Source of the DNA: Alteromonas sp. IB21 | GTDB lineage: Bacteria > Pseudomonadota > Gammaproteobacteria > Enterobacterales > Alteromonadaceae | Direction of reading: 5' to 3' | Length of the DNA stretch: 64,000 nt | NCBI RefSeq assembly: GCF_016405965.1 | Contig: NZ_JAEFCD010000015.1 | Location: 48,655-112,654, forward strand | Shown: in pieces, positions 10,801-18,442 of the stretch | How the letters are laid out: each line of letters starts with the position of its first letter | Position numbering within the stretch: position 1 is the stretch's first letter | Program-made: the position numbers and the translations under genes | Notes under the pieces: model-generated | What the model saw: the letters and a program-made list of their open reading frames with translations, nothing else | Databases searched by the model: none | Told to the model about the DNA's origin: nothing

Positions 10801-10830
10801 TTGACGATTATGGCACAATGCGTCTACACT
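10801..10830 (+). promoter_or_regulatory. Predicted promoter of the yjfI-like operon
   Basis: A -35 box TTGACG (10801-10806) and a -10 box TACACT (10825-10830) are 18 bp apart. This would give a leader of about 155 nt before the first gene at 10994, whose AAAGGAG Shine-Dalgarno is strong. No sigma-54 site was found here, unlike the classical pspA promoter of enterics. Confidence 0.5.
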
Positions 10831-10993
10831 GCAAGTCAAGATATTGGCGAAAGTGGAAATAGTCGGTACAGTACAGCGGGTGCCGCCACCTTTGATTGCT
10901 TTCTTTATAAGGTAGAGAAACACAATAAGGTTAGCGCCCCACACACGACATTCATTTTCAACATTATCGCTTCAATAATTAAAGGAGAAAGGT

Positions 10994-11383
10994 ATGAGCT
11001 GGGAACTGGAGAGCATCGAGAGCTTATTAAAAGAGCACGATGACTTTGTGGTAACACGTGAGGAGAACTGCCTGCTTATTGCTAATCAAGACGGCATTGA
11101 TGCATGGCTTGCGATTAGCGGAGAGCAGATATTAGTGGAAAGCCTCTTGTTTGCTGCTTCTGATGTAAAAGACAAAGCCGCGTTAGACCATGAAATTTTG
11201 TCTACCCATATGGTGTTTCCTCTTACCACAGTAGGCATTTCAAACATTGGTGGTGAAGAATACTACACAGCCTTTGGTGCACTAAGTGCCCAGTCAAAAG
11301 CCGAAAGTATTGTTATTGAAGTCGAAACCCTGTTTCAGAATGTTGCATCTTTCTTAGATGCCTACGAAACACACCTTAACTAA
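10994..11383 (+). CDS. yjfI: DUF2170 family protein, YjfI-like
   Basis: The 129-residue soluble protein belongs to the DUF2170/YjfI family, known mainly as a neighbour of PspA-like genes; no activity is established. Seen: the N-terminal MSWELESIESLLKEHDDF start after a strong AAAGGAG site, a conserved central THMVFPLTTVGIS, and an acidic helical C-terminus. It opens a cluster of the same order as E. coli yjfIJKLMC, 24 bp upstream of the PspA-like gene. I infer a role in the same membrane-maintenance system. Confidence 0.85.
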   Translation: MSWELESIESLLKEHDDFVVTREENCLLIANQDGIDAWLAISGEQILVESLLFAASDVKDKAALDHEILSTHMVFPLTTVGISNIGGEEYYTAFGALSAQSKAESIVIEVETLFQNVASFLDAYETHLN

Positions 11384-11407
11384 AATTTACTTCTTAAGGA
11401 GAAGCGA

Positions 11408-12088
11408 ATGTCAGTGTGGAAAAAACTAATTACTGCAGTAAAAGGTGGTGCTACCGAAGCTGCTCAGTCTGTTGCAGACAGTCAGGCTATTCGAATTCTG
11501 GAACAAGAAATCAGAGAGGCCAAAGAAGAGTTGCGCAAGTCCGACCATGCGCGTACGCAAATTTTGGCGAAGTGTAAGCTTTCTCAACAGAAAGTCGATA
11601 GCTTTAATTCGTCCATCGCCGAATATGAAGCGCATGCTCGCAAGGCGATTGATAGCGACCGTCAACTTGCCCTTGACTGCGCGCAGAAAGTGGCTGAACT
11701 GAAAGAAGAGCGTGAGCAAGAGCAAGCATATCTTGATCAATTTAAGCAGTCAGAAAAACAACTTGCGCATAATATTCAGCAGGCTAAAGCTAATTTGCGT
11801 CGACTTGAACAACAGGTTGATATGGTAAAGGCCACTGAAAGCGTTCAGAAAGCACAAGTTGCTGTGTCTTCACGCCACATGGGCGCGAATAGCAAAATGA
11901 AAACGGCGACAGAGTCATTGTCTCGTATTCAGGATAAGCAAAAGATGCGCAATGCTGAACTACAAGCAGCGGAAGAGCTTGCTAGCGAAGAGTCGAGCAG
12001 CGATCTTGAAAAGCGCTTAGCCGAAGCAGGTATTAAAGGCAGTAAAACCTCAGCCGATGACGAGCTAGCGCGAATTCTTGGTAAGTAA
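11408..12088 (+). CDS. yjfJ: PspA/IM30 family protein, YjfJ-like
   Basis: PspA/IM30 proteins are ESCRT-III-related coiled-coil proteins that polymerise on the inner membrane and protect it under stress. This 226-residue protein is almost entirely helical and charged, with long heptad-like stretches (about 25-150), a short N-terminal amphipathic start (MSVWKKLITAVKGG), and a C-terminal tail ending DDELARILGK. It follows the DUF2170 gene with a good AAGGAG site and is followed by an intrinsic terminator, so yjfI and yjfJ form one unit. It is the YjfJ branch, not the PspA of the pspABC operon. Confidence 0.88.
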   Translation: MSVWKKLITAVKGGATEAAQSVADSQAIRILEQEIREAKEELRKSDHARTQILAKCKLSQQKVDSFNSSIAEYEAHARKAIDSDRQLALDCAQKVAELKEEREQEQAYLDQFKQSEKQLAHNIQQAKANLRRLEQQVDMVKATESVQKAQVAVSSRHMGANSKMKTATESLSRIQDKQKMRNAELQAAEELASEESSSDLEKRLAEAGIKGSKTSADDELARILGK

Positions 12089-12096
12089 GTATGTGA

Positions 12097-12127
12097 AATG
12101 GGAGCTTTAACGCTCCCATTTTTAATT
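12097..12127 (+). terminator. Intrinsic terminator after yjfJ
   Basis: A perfect 9-bp stem AATGGGAGC/GCTCCCATT (12097-12105, 12112-12120) with loop TTTAAC is followed by TTTAATT. It separates the first two genes of the locus from the channel gene. Confidence 0.88.
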
Positions 12128-12237
12128 CTTGTTACAAAATCATACAGTTAAACTCACCTTTTGGTGATAACCTAACCTAGACAAATCAAGCACTTCAAGG
12201 CAGAGTAAGGGCACGCATAACAAGGGCTGTTTCTTTT

Positions 12238-13293
12238 ATGTCTCCATGGATAAAACTGCGAAAAATCATGCTGCAATATTTTGCAGAATCACGTTGGTAC
12301 ACCATAGTTGGTGCCACTGCTTTTTACGCAGTAACAAGTTACTGGCTGCTGTACGCTGCTAACGAAAAAGATCTCATTGCCAATACCGACTTTGTCTACT
12401 GGCTAGCGGTAACCGCCTCAACGGTAGGCTATGGCGACTTGTCCCCTGTCACACCAGCCGGAAAATTAATTGTAGCGCTTTACGTCATACCGCTTGGTTT
12501 AAGTATCTTCGCCATGGTTATTGGTCGAATTGCAGCTTGGGTTTCATTAACGTGGAAGAAAGGATTGTTGGGTATGAATAGCTTAATGCTGAATAACCAT
12601 ATCTTGGTAATTGGATGGAATGAGCAGCGTACCATGTTGCTTCTCGATTTGATCCTTAAGGAGCGTGACGCCATGGCTGAGCGCCCAGACATTGTGTTGT
12701 GTGTAAAAGCCGATATTACTAACCCAATGCCAGGTGTTATTGAATTCGTGAAAGTCGACTCATTCAATAAAGACGAGGACATGGACCGCGCCTGTGTTGG
12801 CACTGCCCGAACCATTCTCATTGATAATCCTCAAGATGATGTAACCATGACAACCGCGCTTTACTGTACTAAACGTAACCCTGATGCGCATCAAGTGGCT
12901 TATTTTAACGATGATAGCTTGGTCGGCCTTCTGCAAGACCACTGTCCGAAAGTGGAGTGTACACCCAGTGTTGCTATTGAAATGCTGGTTAAAGCAGCCT
13001 TTGACCCAGGCTCAAGCATGCTCCATCACGACTTATTGAGTATTGATGAGGGGCAAGCGCAATTTTCTGTCAAAATTCCAGAAAGTTGTTCAGCGATTTC
13101 CGTAGCCAAATTGTTTGTTAACTTGAAACGTAAGCACGACGCTATATTTATCGGCTATGCGCCCAATGGTTTGGTAAAAGAAATGGTAGTAAACCCGTCA
13201 TTAGATGCTACGTTGAATCCGGGCGACACGTTATTTTATATTGCCGAGCGCCGAATTAATGCAATTAACTGGTCGTCTCTTGACGCTGACTAA
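12238..13293 (+). CDS. Two-helix potassium channel with RCK-like cytoplasmic domain
   Basis: The protein (351 residues) has two membrane helices (about 22-42 and 74-100) with the K+ selectivity filter TVGYGD at 62-67 between them, then a cytoplasmic part of about 240 residues. That part starts with HILVIGWNEQ, a Rossmann-like RCK/TrkA-N beginning whose glycine motif is degenerate. It should pass K+ under ligand control. The ATG at 12238 lacks a clear Shine-Dalgarno; an in-frame ATG ten codons later is possible. It lies inside the yjf-like cluster, 12 bp before the DUF2491 gene, so its job is probably tied to envelope stress. Confidence 0.87.
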   Translation: MSPWIKLRKIMLQYFAESRWYTIVGATAFYAVTSYWLLYAANEKDLIANTDFVYWLAVTASTVGYGDLSPVTPAGKLIVALYVIPLGLSIFAMVIGRIAAWVSLTWKKGLLGMNSLMLNNHILVIGWNEQRTMLLLDLILKERDAMAERPDIVLCVKADITNPMPGVIEFVKVDSFNKDEDMDRACVGTARTILIDNPQDDVTMTTALYCTKRNPDAHQVAYFNDDSLVGLLQDHCPKVECTPSVAIEMLVKAAFDPGSSMLHHDLLSIDEGQAQFSVKIPESCSAISVAKLFVNLKRKHDAIFIGYAPNGLVKEMVVNPSLDATLNPGDTLFYIAERRINAINWSSLDAD

Positions 13294-13305
13294 GAGGCCG
13301 TAAAT

Positions 13306-13950
13306 ATGTTTAGTAAGTTATTTAAGAAAGCGGAACCCAAAAAGCCTAAATCGCCTGAAATCATGGGGCTTTATCTTGGTGGTTCCTTCGAATTGGATAA
13401 TTTAAAGCTCTCCCTTTTAGAGCCTGAATTAACCATAGAAGGCGCTGCACGCTCCCAGCTTATTCAAGCGGTTGGCGAAGCACCGCTAGATACTGGCGGT
13501 ACCCTACTTCGATTTTATACCGATGACGACGGCTTCTTACAGGTCGTTACCGATGGCGGTTTATCAGAAAACCATGTTACTGATGTTAAGCTCTGGCACT
13601 TTTACGAAACAAAAACCATTGGCAATACTGCCCAGTGGAATGACTGCTTGAAAAACGTGATTAGCCAGCCTACCTATGAGCTAGATGGCAAGGTGTTTAC
13701 CCGGGTTTGGGGCGCAGTAGGTGACGAATCGCCGCCGGTAGCGGTAACAGAAACTACTTATGAAGAAGATGGGGATGTAAGTAAAACCGATCAATTTATG
13801 ATGCTTTACGAGCGTCCTATCGCAAATAATAGAGTAGAAACATTGCTTGTTGTAGGTGAAGAAAAACAAGTGGGTAATAATTTAGACAGATGTTTGGTGG
13901 TCTCTACAGGCTTTGATATAGAGCCTGCCGATATCACGATAAACGGTTAA
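13306..13950 (+). CDS. yjfK: DUF2491 family protein, YjfK-like
   Basis: This 214-residue soluble protein matches the YjfK/DUF2491 family in size, in its order in the cluster, and in features such as the N-terminal basic stretch FKKAEPKKPKSPEIMGLYLGGSFELD and a beta-rich body. No enzymatic motif is visible and no function is established. It follows the channel gene by 12 bp and precedes the DUF350 gene by 16 bp, so these are translated from one message. Confidence 0.82.
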   Translation: MFSKLFKKAEPKKPKSPEIMGLYLGGSFELDNLKLSLLEPELTIEGAARSQLIQAVGEAPLDTGGTLLRFYTDDDGFLQVVTDGGLSENHVTDVKLWHFYETKTIGNTAQWNDCLKNVISQPTYELDGKVFTRVWGAVGDESPPVAVTETTYEEDGDVSKTDQFMMLYERPIANNRVETLLVVGEEKQVGNNLDRCLVVSTGFDIEPADITING

Positions 13951-13966
13951 TTAAAAAGGAATAGTT

Positions 13967-14383
13967 ATGGATACAATCATGCAATCTTTGGCAGGCTTAG
14001 ATAACTTTGCGCTTTACTTCGGCTTGTCGATTGTCTTTCTGTTTATCTTTAAACTCGTGTATGCGCTAGTTACCCCGCATGATGAATGGAAGCTGGTTAA
14101 AGAAGATAAGAACGTCGCTGCCGCTATTGGTTTCGGCGGTGCGATTATTGGTTTTGCCATTGCATTAGGTAGTGCTGCTTCAAACTCTGTTGCCGTGGTG
14201 GATTTTGGTATTTGGGCGCTGGTCGCTGTTGTTGCACAGTCTCTCGCCTTCGCCATCTTACGCTTTAGCTTCATGCCAAAAATCGCAGAGCGCATCAACA
14301 ACAATGAAGTTTCGGCAGGTGTGATGCTTGCCAGCATGTCAATTGCCGTTGGCTTATTAAATGCCGCTTGCATGACCTATTAA
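13967..14383 (+). CDS. yjfL: DUF350 inner-membrane protein, YjfL-like
   Basis: The protein (138 residues) has four hydrophobic segments at about 15-37, 50-70, 79-100 and 113-134, the layout of the DUF350 family in which two pairs of helices repeat. The family is an integral membrane partner in PspA-linked clusters; function is unknown. A clear AAAAAGGA site precedes the ATG. It lies between the DUF2491 and DUF1190 genes. Confidence 0.85.
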   Translation: MDTIMQSLAGLDNFALYFGLSIVFLFIFKLVYALVTPHDEWKLVKEDKNVAAAIGFGGAIIGFAIALGSAASNSVAVVDFGIWALVAVVAQSLAFAILRFSFMPKIAERINNNEVSAGVMLASMSIAVGLLNAACMTY

Positions 14384-14393
14384 GGGGGCAGCG

Positions 14394-15062
14394 ATGACTG
14401 ATAAACAAAATACTCCGCTTAACCTTCATGAAAATATGCAAGGTGAAAAGCCCGTACTAAAGCGTACCAAGCACATTGACCTTAGCCGCATGCGAAAAGG
14501 CTTTAGTATTAAGCCCTTGGCGTTGGGTGTCGCTAGCGTTATGTTAAGCGGTTGTGGTGGGGAAAAAGAAGATGCCACTATTTACACTTCACTAGAAGAC
14601 TGCAAACAGGACTACCCTGGCGCCGTAGAGCGTTGTGAAGCTGCTTACCAAACGGCGGTAGACGAGGCCATGCGCACCAGCCCGCGCTTTAGTTCTGAAT
14701 ATGACTGCGAACACGAATTTGGTCCTAATCAGTGTCAGCAAGTGAATAATGGTGGTGGTAGCTTCTTTATGCCATTTATGGCGGGCTATATGGTGAGCTC
14801 TTTGCTTTCACCAAGTCGTTATTACTCTCAACCTTTGTACACGTCGTATTCGTACAACTCACCGTTTCGTTCACGCTGGATAACTGCAGACGGCTATGTC
14901 TTCGACGGTGATATTCGAAAAAGAAATTACCGTGTAAATAAGGACGTTTACAAGCCTAAGCCCACAGTGAACCGCACGATGAAACGAGGCGGGTTTGGTA
15001 GCAGTGTGCGTGCTAAATCGTCTTGGGGCAGCAGCAGCCGTAAAGGCGGCTGGGGCGGATAA
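14394..15062 (+). CDS. yjfM: DUF1190 lipoprotein, YjfM/YgiB-like
   Basis: The DUF1190 family (YjfM, YgiB) has a lipoprotein signal and a cysteine-containing domain followed by a serine/glycine-rich tail. Here the lipobox MLSGC lies near residue 54, after an N-terminus about 25 residues longer than in YgiB. The [14 protein letters not shown] segment corresponds to the normal YgiB start (recalled). Paired cysteines follow (C68, C78 and others), then aromatic low-complexity [16 protein letters not shown] and a C-terminal RGGFGSS...GGWGG tail. It is followed directly by the ATP-grasp gene, the conserved yjfM-yjfC pairing. Confidence 0.83.
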   Translation: MTDKQNTPLNLHENMQGEKPVLKRTKHIDLSRMRKGFSIKPLALGVASVMLSGCGGEKEDATIYTSLEDCKQDYPGAVERCEAAYQTAVDEAMRTSPRFSSEYDCEHEFGPNQCQQVNNGGGSFFMPFMAGYMVSSLLSPSRYYSQPLYTSYSYNSPFRSRWITADGYVFDGDIRKRNYRVNKDVYKPKPTVNRTMKRGGFGSSVRAKSSWGSSSRKGGWGG

Positions 15063-15064
15063 GT

Positions 15065-16231
15065 ATGTTTAGAATGCCATGCCAGCCTCGCAAAGGCTGG
15101 CAGCAACTGGCCAATGAGTTCGGTTTTCATTTTCATACCATGTATGGCGAACCCTACTGGGATGAGAGCGCCTACTACCAATTTACGCTAGCGCAAATCG
15201 AAAATGACATCGAAGACCCCACTGCCGAGCTACATCAGATGTGTCTAGCAGTGACTGAGGATGTGGTAAATAGTGAGGAATTACTCACGCGCTTTCGCAT
15301 CCCTGAACAGCATTGGGACTTAGTACGTAATAGCTGGCGTGAGCGAGACCCAAGCTTATATTCACGTCTTGATCTTGTTTACAGCGGCAAGGGACCAGCA
15401 AAATTATTAGAGAACAACGCAGATACGCCCACCAGCTTGTATGAGTCGGGCTTTTGGCAGTGGCTGTGGCTATCGCAAAACGTGGATAGGGGAAAGCTGC
15501 CCTTGCACGCCGACCAATTTAACAGCTTGCAAGAAAAGCTGGTGCACCGCTTCCGAGAAATAGCCCTTCATTATAATATCAATCAGATGCACATGGCGTG
15601 CTGCAAAGATACCGTAGAAGATCGCGGAACCGTGCAGTACCTTCAAGATTGCGCAAAGGAGGCCGGTCTAAGCACCGACTTTACTTTCATTGAAGATATC
15701 GGCTTGGCGGACACTGGCGTTTTCACTGACCTTCAGGATGCCCCCATCACAGATTGCTTTAAGCTTTATCCTTGGGAATTTATGCTGCGCGAAGAATTTG
15801 GCGACGTATTAGAAGATGCCCAGGTTAATTGGATAGAGCCGCCGTGGAAATCAGTGATTTCTAATAAGGCGCTTTTGCCTCAGCTCTGGAAAAAGTTTGA
15901 AGGCCATCCCAATCTCCTCCCCTCTTATTTCTCAGATGAAATCAGCGCAAAGAGTCTGTCTGGAAAATGGATTAAAAAGCCACTTTTTTCCAGAGAAGGC
16001 GCCAATGTTTCTATGATTGAGAGTGGCTTTGAAAACGTGCTTAGCGAAGGCCCGTATGGTGAAGAAGGCTTTATTGTTCAAGCATTTGAACCTTTACCCG
16101 TTTTTGAAGGTAATCATACTCTTTTAGGGAGTTGGTTGGTAGATGACATGCCAGCGGGTATTTCGGTAAGGGAAGACGCGTCTGCTATTACTCAAGATCT
16201 TTCTCGCTACCTTCCTCATATTATTCTGTAG
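15065..16231 (+). CDS. yjfC: Glutathionylspermidine synthase-like ATP-grasp protein, YjfC/YgiC-like
   Basis: The 388-residue protein matches the C-terminal synthetase domain of glutathionylspermidine synthase and lacks the amidase half, as in YjfC and YgiC. The family ligates a carboxylate to an amine with ATP, but the YjfC substrate is not known. Seen: N-terminal [36 protein letters not shown] near 118-137, and the ATP-grasp end with [11 protein letters not shown] near 305. It begins 2 bp after the DUF1190 stop. In this cluster it may modify a polyamine or the DUF1190 partner; that is inference. Confidence 0.87.
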   Translation: MFRMPCQPRKGWQQLANEFGFHFHTMYGEPYWDESAYYQFTLAQIENDIEDPTAELHQMCLAVTEDVVNSEELLTRFRIPEQHWDLVRNSWRERDPSLYSRLDLVYSGKGPAKLLENNADTPTSLYESGFWQWLWLSQNVDRGKLPLHADQFNSLQEKLVHRFREIALHYNINQMHMACCKDTVEDRGTVQYLQDCAKEAGLSTDFTFIEDIGLADTGVFTDLQDAPITDCFKLYPWEFMLREEFGDVLEDAQVNWIEPPWKSVISNKALLPQLWKKFEGHPNLLPSYFSDEISAKSLSGKWIKKPLFSREGANVSMIESGFENVLSEGPYGEEGFIVQAFEPLPVFEGNHTLLGSWLVDDMPAGISVREDASAITQDLSRYLPHIIL

Positions 16232-16252
16232 TCTATTTTAGGGGCCCTTTTG

Positions 16253-16792
16253 ATGAAGCCGCTTTCTTTCCAAATTCGCGTACTGCTAACGCTAGGTGCA
16301 CTATTAATTGTAATAGAAGCTGCCAACTTGCTTACCGGTAATGCACTTAACCAATTTGGTGTAGTGCCGCGCACGCTATCAACATTGCCCTATATTTTTA
16401 CTGCCCCTTTTCTTCACGGTACGCCGACGCATTTAATGGCCAACTTGGTTCCGCTATTACTATTTATGGGGCTAACCATGCAATGGGGAAAGCGCACCTT
16501 TATTATCGCTACGTTCAGCGCACTTATTATAGGTGGTTTAGGCGTGTGGCTATTTGGCAGAACGGCAACCCATATCGGCGCAAGTGGTATGGTATATGGC
16601 TATTTCGGCTTCCTTGTACTAGCTGGCTTTCGTAGTAATAAAGTGCGGTATTTGCTTATTTCACTTGTCGTTGCTGCACTTTACGGCGGAATGCTGGTTG
16701 GCGTACTTCCCACATCGAAATTTATTTCCTTTGAATATCATCTGTTTGGCTTTATTGGCGGCTTATTCGCCGCATGGCACTGGGCACGCTAA
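16253..16792 (+). CDS. Rhomboid family intramembrane serine protease
   Basis: Rhomboids cut membrane proteins within the bilayer. The 179-residue protein has six hydrophobic segments and the expected dyad: S111 in HIGASGMVYGY and H163 in EYHLFGFIGG. H60 and N64 in the HGTPTHLMANL segment match the oxyanion-site positions. I start it at the ATG at 16253, after AGGGG. It lies 21 bp downstream of the YjfC-like gene in the same direction. I infer that it belongs to the operon and may process a membrane partner. Confidence 0.9.
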   Translation: MKPLSFQIRVLLTLGALLIVIEAANLLTGNALNQFGVVPRTLSTLPYIFTAPFLHGTPTHLMANLVPLLLFMGLTMQWGKRTFIIATFSALIIGGLGVWLFGRTATHIGASGMVYGYFGFLVLAGFRSNKVRYLLISLVVAALYGGMLVGVLPTSKFISFEYHLFGFIGGLFAAWHWAR

Positions 16793-16838
16793 TTAGTTTA
16801 CGTATAATTGGCTACAAGATAAGACGTTGTTAAAAGAT

Positions 16839-17540
16839 ATGTCAGCAGTACAAGAACCGACTCAAAAAAACCAAGGCTTTTTCGGCAACCTCGCGTTTAA
16901 CATTGTTATTCCCGTGGTACTGATGAGCTATGCAAGCTCTGAAGATTATTTAGGCCCGGCGTGGAGCATTGTCGCTGCATTAAGCTTTCCTATTGGCTAT
17001 GGGCTATGGGACTTAAAAGAATCTGGAAAGGTCAACGGCTTTTCTGTGCTAGGTATTATCAGCGTGCTGCTCACTGGCGGCTTCAGTTTACTTAAACTTC
17101 CTGCTGAATACATTGCGATTAAAGAGGCAGCGATACCAGGTCTTATCGGCATTGCTGTGCTCATTACCCAATACACTAACAAGCCTTTGGTTAAGATCCT
17201 TATCCTAAACGACCAAATTATCAACTGGCCCCATCTTAACCGAGTACTAGATGCCAAAAACAAACAGAGCGAATTTAAAAAGAAAGTAGCGGTTAGCTCT
17301 TATATCGTTGCCAGCTCCTTTTTTCTTTCATCGGCGCTTAACTACATTCTGGCTAAAATGATTTTGGTTAGTGAACCGGGCACCACCGCTTACACTGAAG
17401 AACTAGGTCGAATGACCGCGCTTAGCTATCCGGTGATTGTCATTCCGAGCATGATTTTGCTTATTGCTGCCCTTTGGTATTTGTTTGCGCAAATTAAAAA
17501 GATTACTGGCGAAGAACTCGACAATTTTATAAATCAGTAA
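16839..17540 (+). CDS. VC0807-type integral membrane protein
   Basis: This 233-residue protein has about six membrane helices and no catalytic motif. The FFGNLAFNIVIPVVLMSYAS opening, the FPIGYGLWDL block near residue 50, and the overall plan match a family known as VC0807, of unknown function. The ATG at 16839 is preferred over an upstream TTG. It is the last gene before an intrinsic terminator, 46 bp after the rhomboid gene, so it may be the end of the stress operon. Confidence 0.7.
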   Translation: MSAVQEPTQKNQGFFGNLAFNIVIPVVLMSYASSEDYLGPAWSIVAALSFPIGYGLWDLKESGKVNGFSVLGIISVLLTGGFSLLKLPAEYIAIKEAAIPGLIGIAVLITQYTNKPLVKILILNDQIINWPHLNRVLDAKNKQSEFKKKVAVSSYIVASSFFLSSALNYILAKMILVSEPGTTAYTEELGRMTALSYPVIVIPSMILLIAALWYLFAQIKKITGEELDNFINQ

Positions 17541-17553
17541 CGCGTTTACCACT

Positions 17554-17577
17554 AAGGGGCTCACCGCCCCTTTTTTG
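17554..17577 (+). terminator. Intrinsic terminator after the VC0807-type gene
   Basis: The stem AAGGGGC/GCCCCTT (17554-17560, 17566-17572) with loop TCACC is followed by TTTTG. It closes the long run of + strand genes that begins at 12238. Confidence 0.9.
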
Positions 17578-17681
17578 TTTCTCGCAAACAGCTACGCCTT
17601 TTAAGCCTAATACCTCCCCCATACGTATAGAGTTTACTGCTGAGTATTGTCGGCGCTTATAGACTATAAAAATACCTGCCT

Positions 17682-18374
17682 ATGCTGATTATAAACAAGT
17701 TGAAAAAATCATTTTCTGCCTCAGAAAAGCCGCTGCTAAACAATCTTGAACTTACATTAAATAGCGCTGAATCAGTAAGCATTCAGGGCGCATCTGGCTG
17801 CGGAAAATCAACATTGCTGTCGCTAATCGCTGGTTTTGACAGGCCAGATAGCGGTGACATACTCATCGACAACTTATCTATTACGGAACGTAAAAATAAG
17901 GCTCACGACATTGATGGGTTTCGCAAAAACAAACTGGGCATTGTCTTTCAAAGCTTTAACTTGTTCGATTGCTTTAACGCATGGGACAACATTGCATTCA
18001 CAGCACGGCTCAAAGGAAATTACGATAAAGGCTATCAGCAAGCACTTATGCAGCAGCTGGGTATTGTAGCGCTTTCCAAAAAGCCCCTAAGCCAGCTTTC
18101 TGGTGGTGAACAGCAGCGCTGCGCCATTGCCCGTGCCCTTGTGCATCGCCCTTCCCTTGTGCTAGCCGACGAGCCTACAGGTAACTTAGATGAAACCACC
18201 AGCGAGAGCGTAGCGGATCTGCTTTATCAAACCTGTAAGAATACTAATACCGCGTTAGTGGTAGTTACGCACAGTAGCGATGTGGCCAAACGAGCAGACC
18301 GAGTTATGAGACTGCATAAAGGTGTACTAGAAAATGCTGGGTCTAACGACAGTTTCGTTTCATCTACCCTTTAG
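17682..18374 (+). CDS. ABC transporter ATP-binding protein, LolD/MacB type
   Basis: This 230-residue ATPase energises a mechanotransmission-type (FtsX family) transporter. Seen: Walker [10 protein letters not shown] (36-44), Q-loop FQSFNLFD near 90, signature LSGGEQQR near 138, Walker [13 protein letters not shown] near 158, and the switch histidine in VVVTHSSD near 195. The DEPTGNLD pattern marks the LolD/MacB/FtsE group. It is followed by the large permease and an AttH-like lipoprotein. A predicted start at the ATG at 17682 gives the usual length. Confidence 0.92.
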   Translation: MLIINKLKKSFSASEKPLLNNLELTLNSAESVSIQGASGCGKSTLLSLIAGFDRPDSGDILIDNLSITERKNKAHDIDGFRKNKLGIVFQSFNLFDCFNAWDNIAFTARLKGNYDKGYQQALMQQLGIVALSKKPLSQLSGGEQQRCAIARALVHRPSLVLADEPTGNLDETTSESVADLLYQTCKNTNTALVVVTHSSDVAKRADRVMRLHKGVLENAGSNDSFVSSTL

Positions 18375-18442
18375 TGCATGACATTGCGATGACATCCAAC
18401 ACCAAAATAAAGCGCCAAAACAGCAAGTAAAAGGAGAAACGG

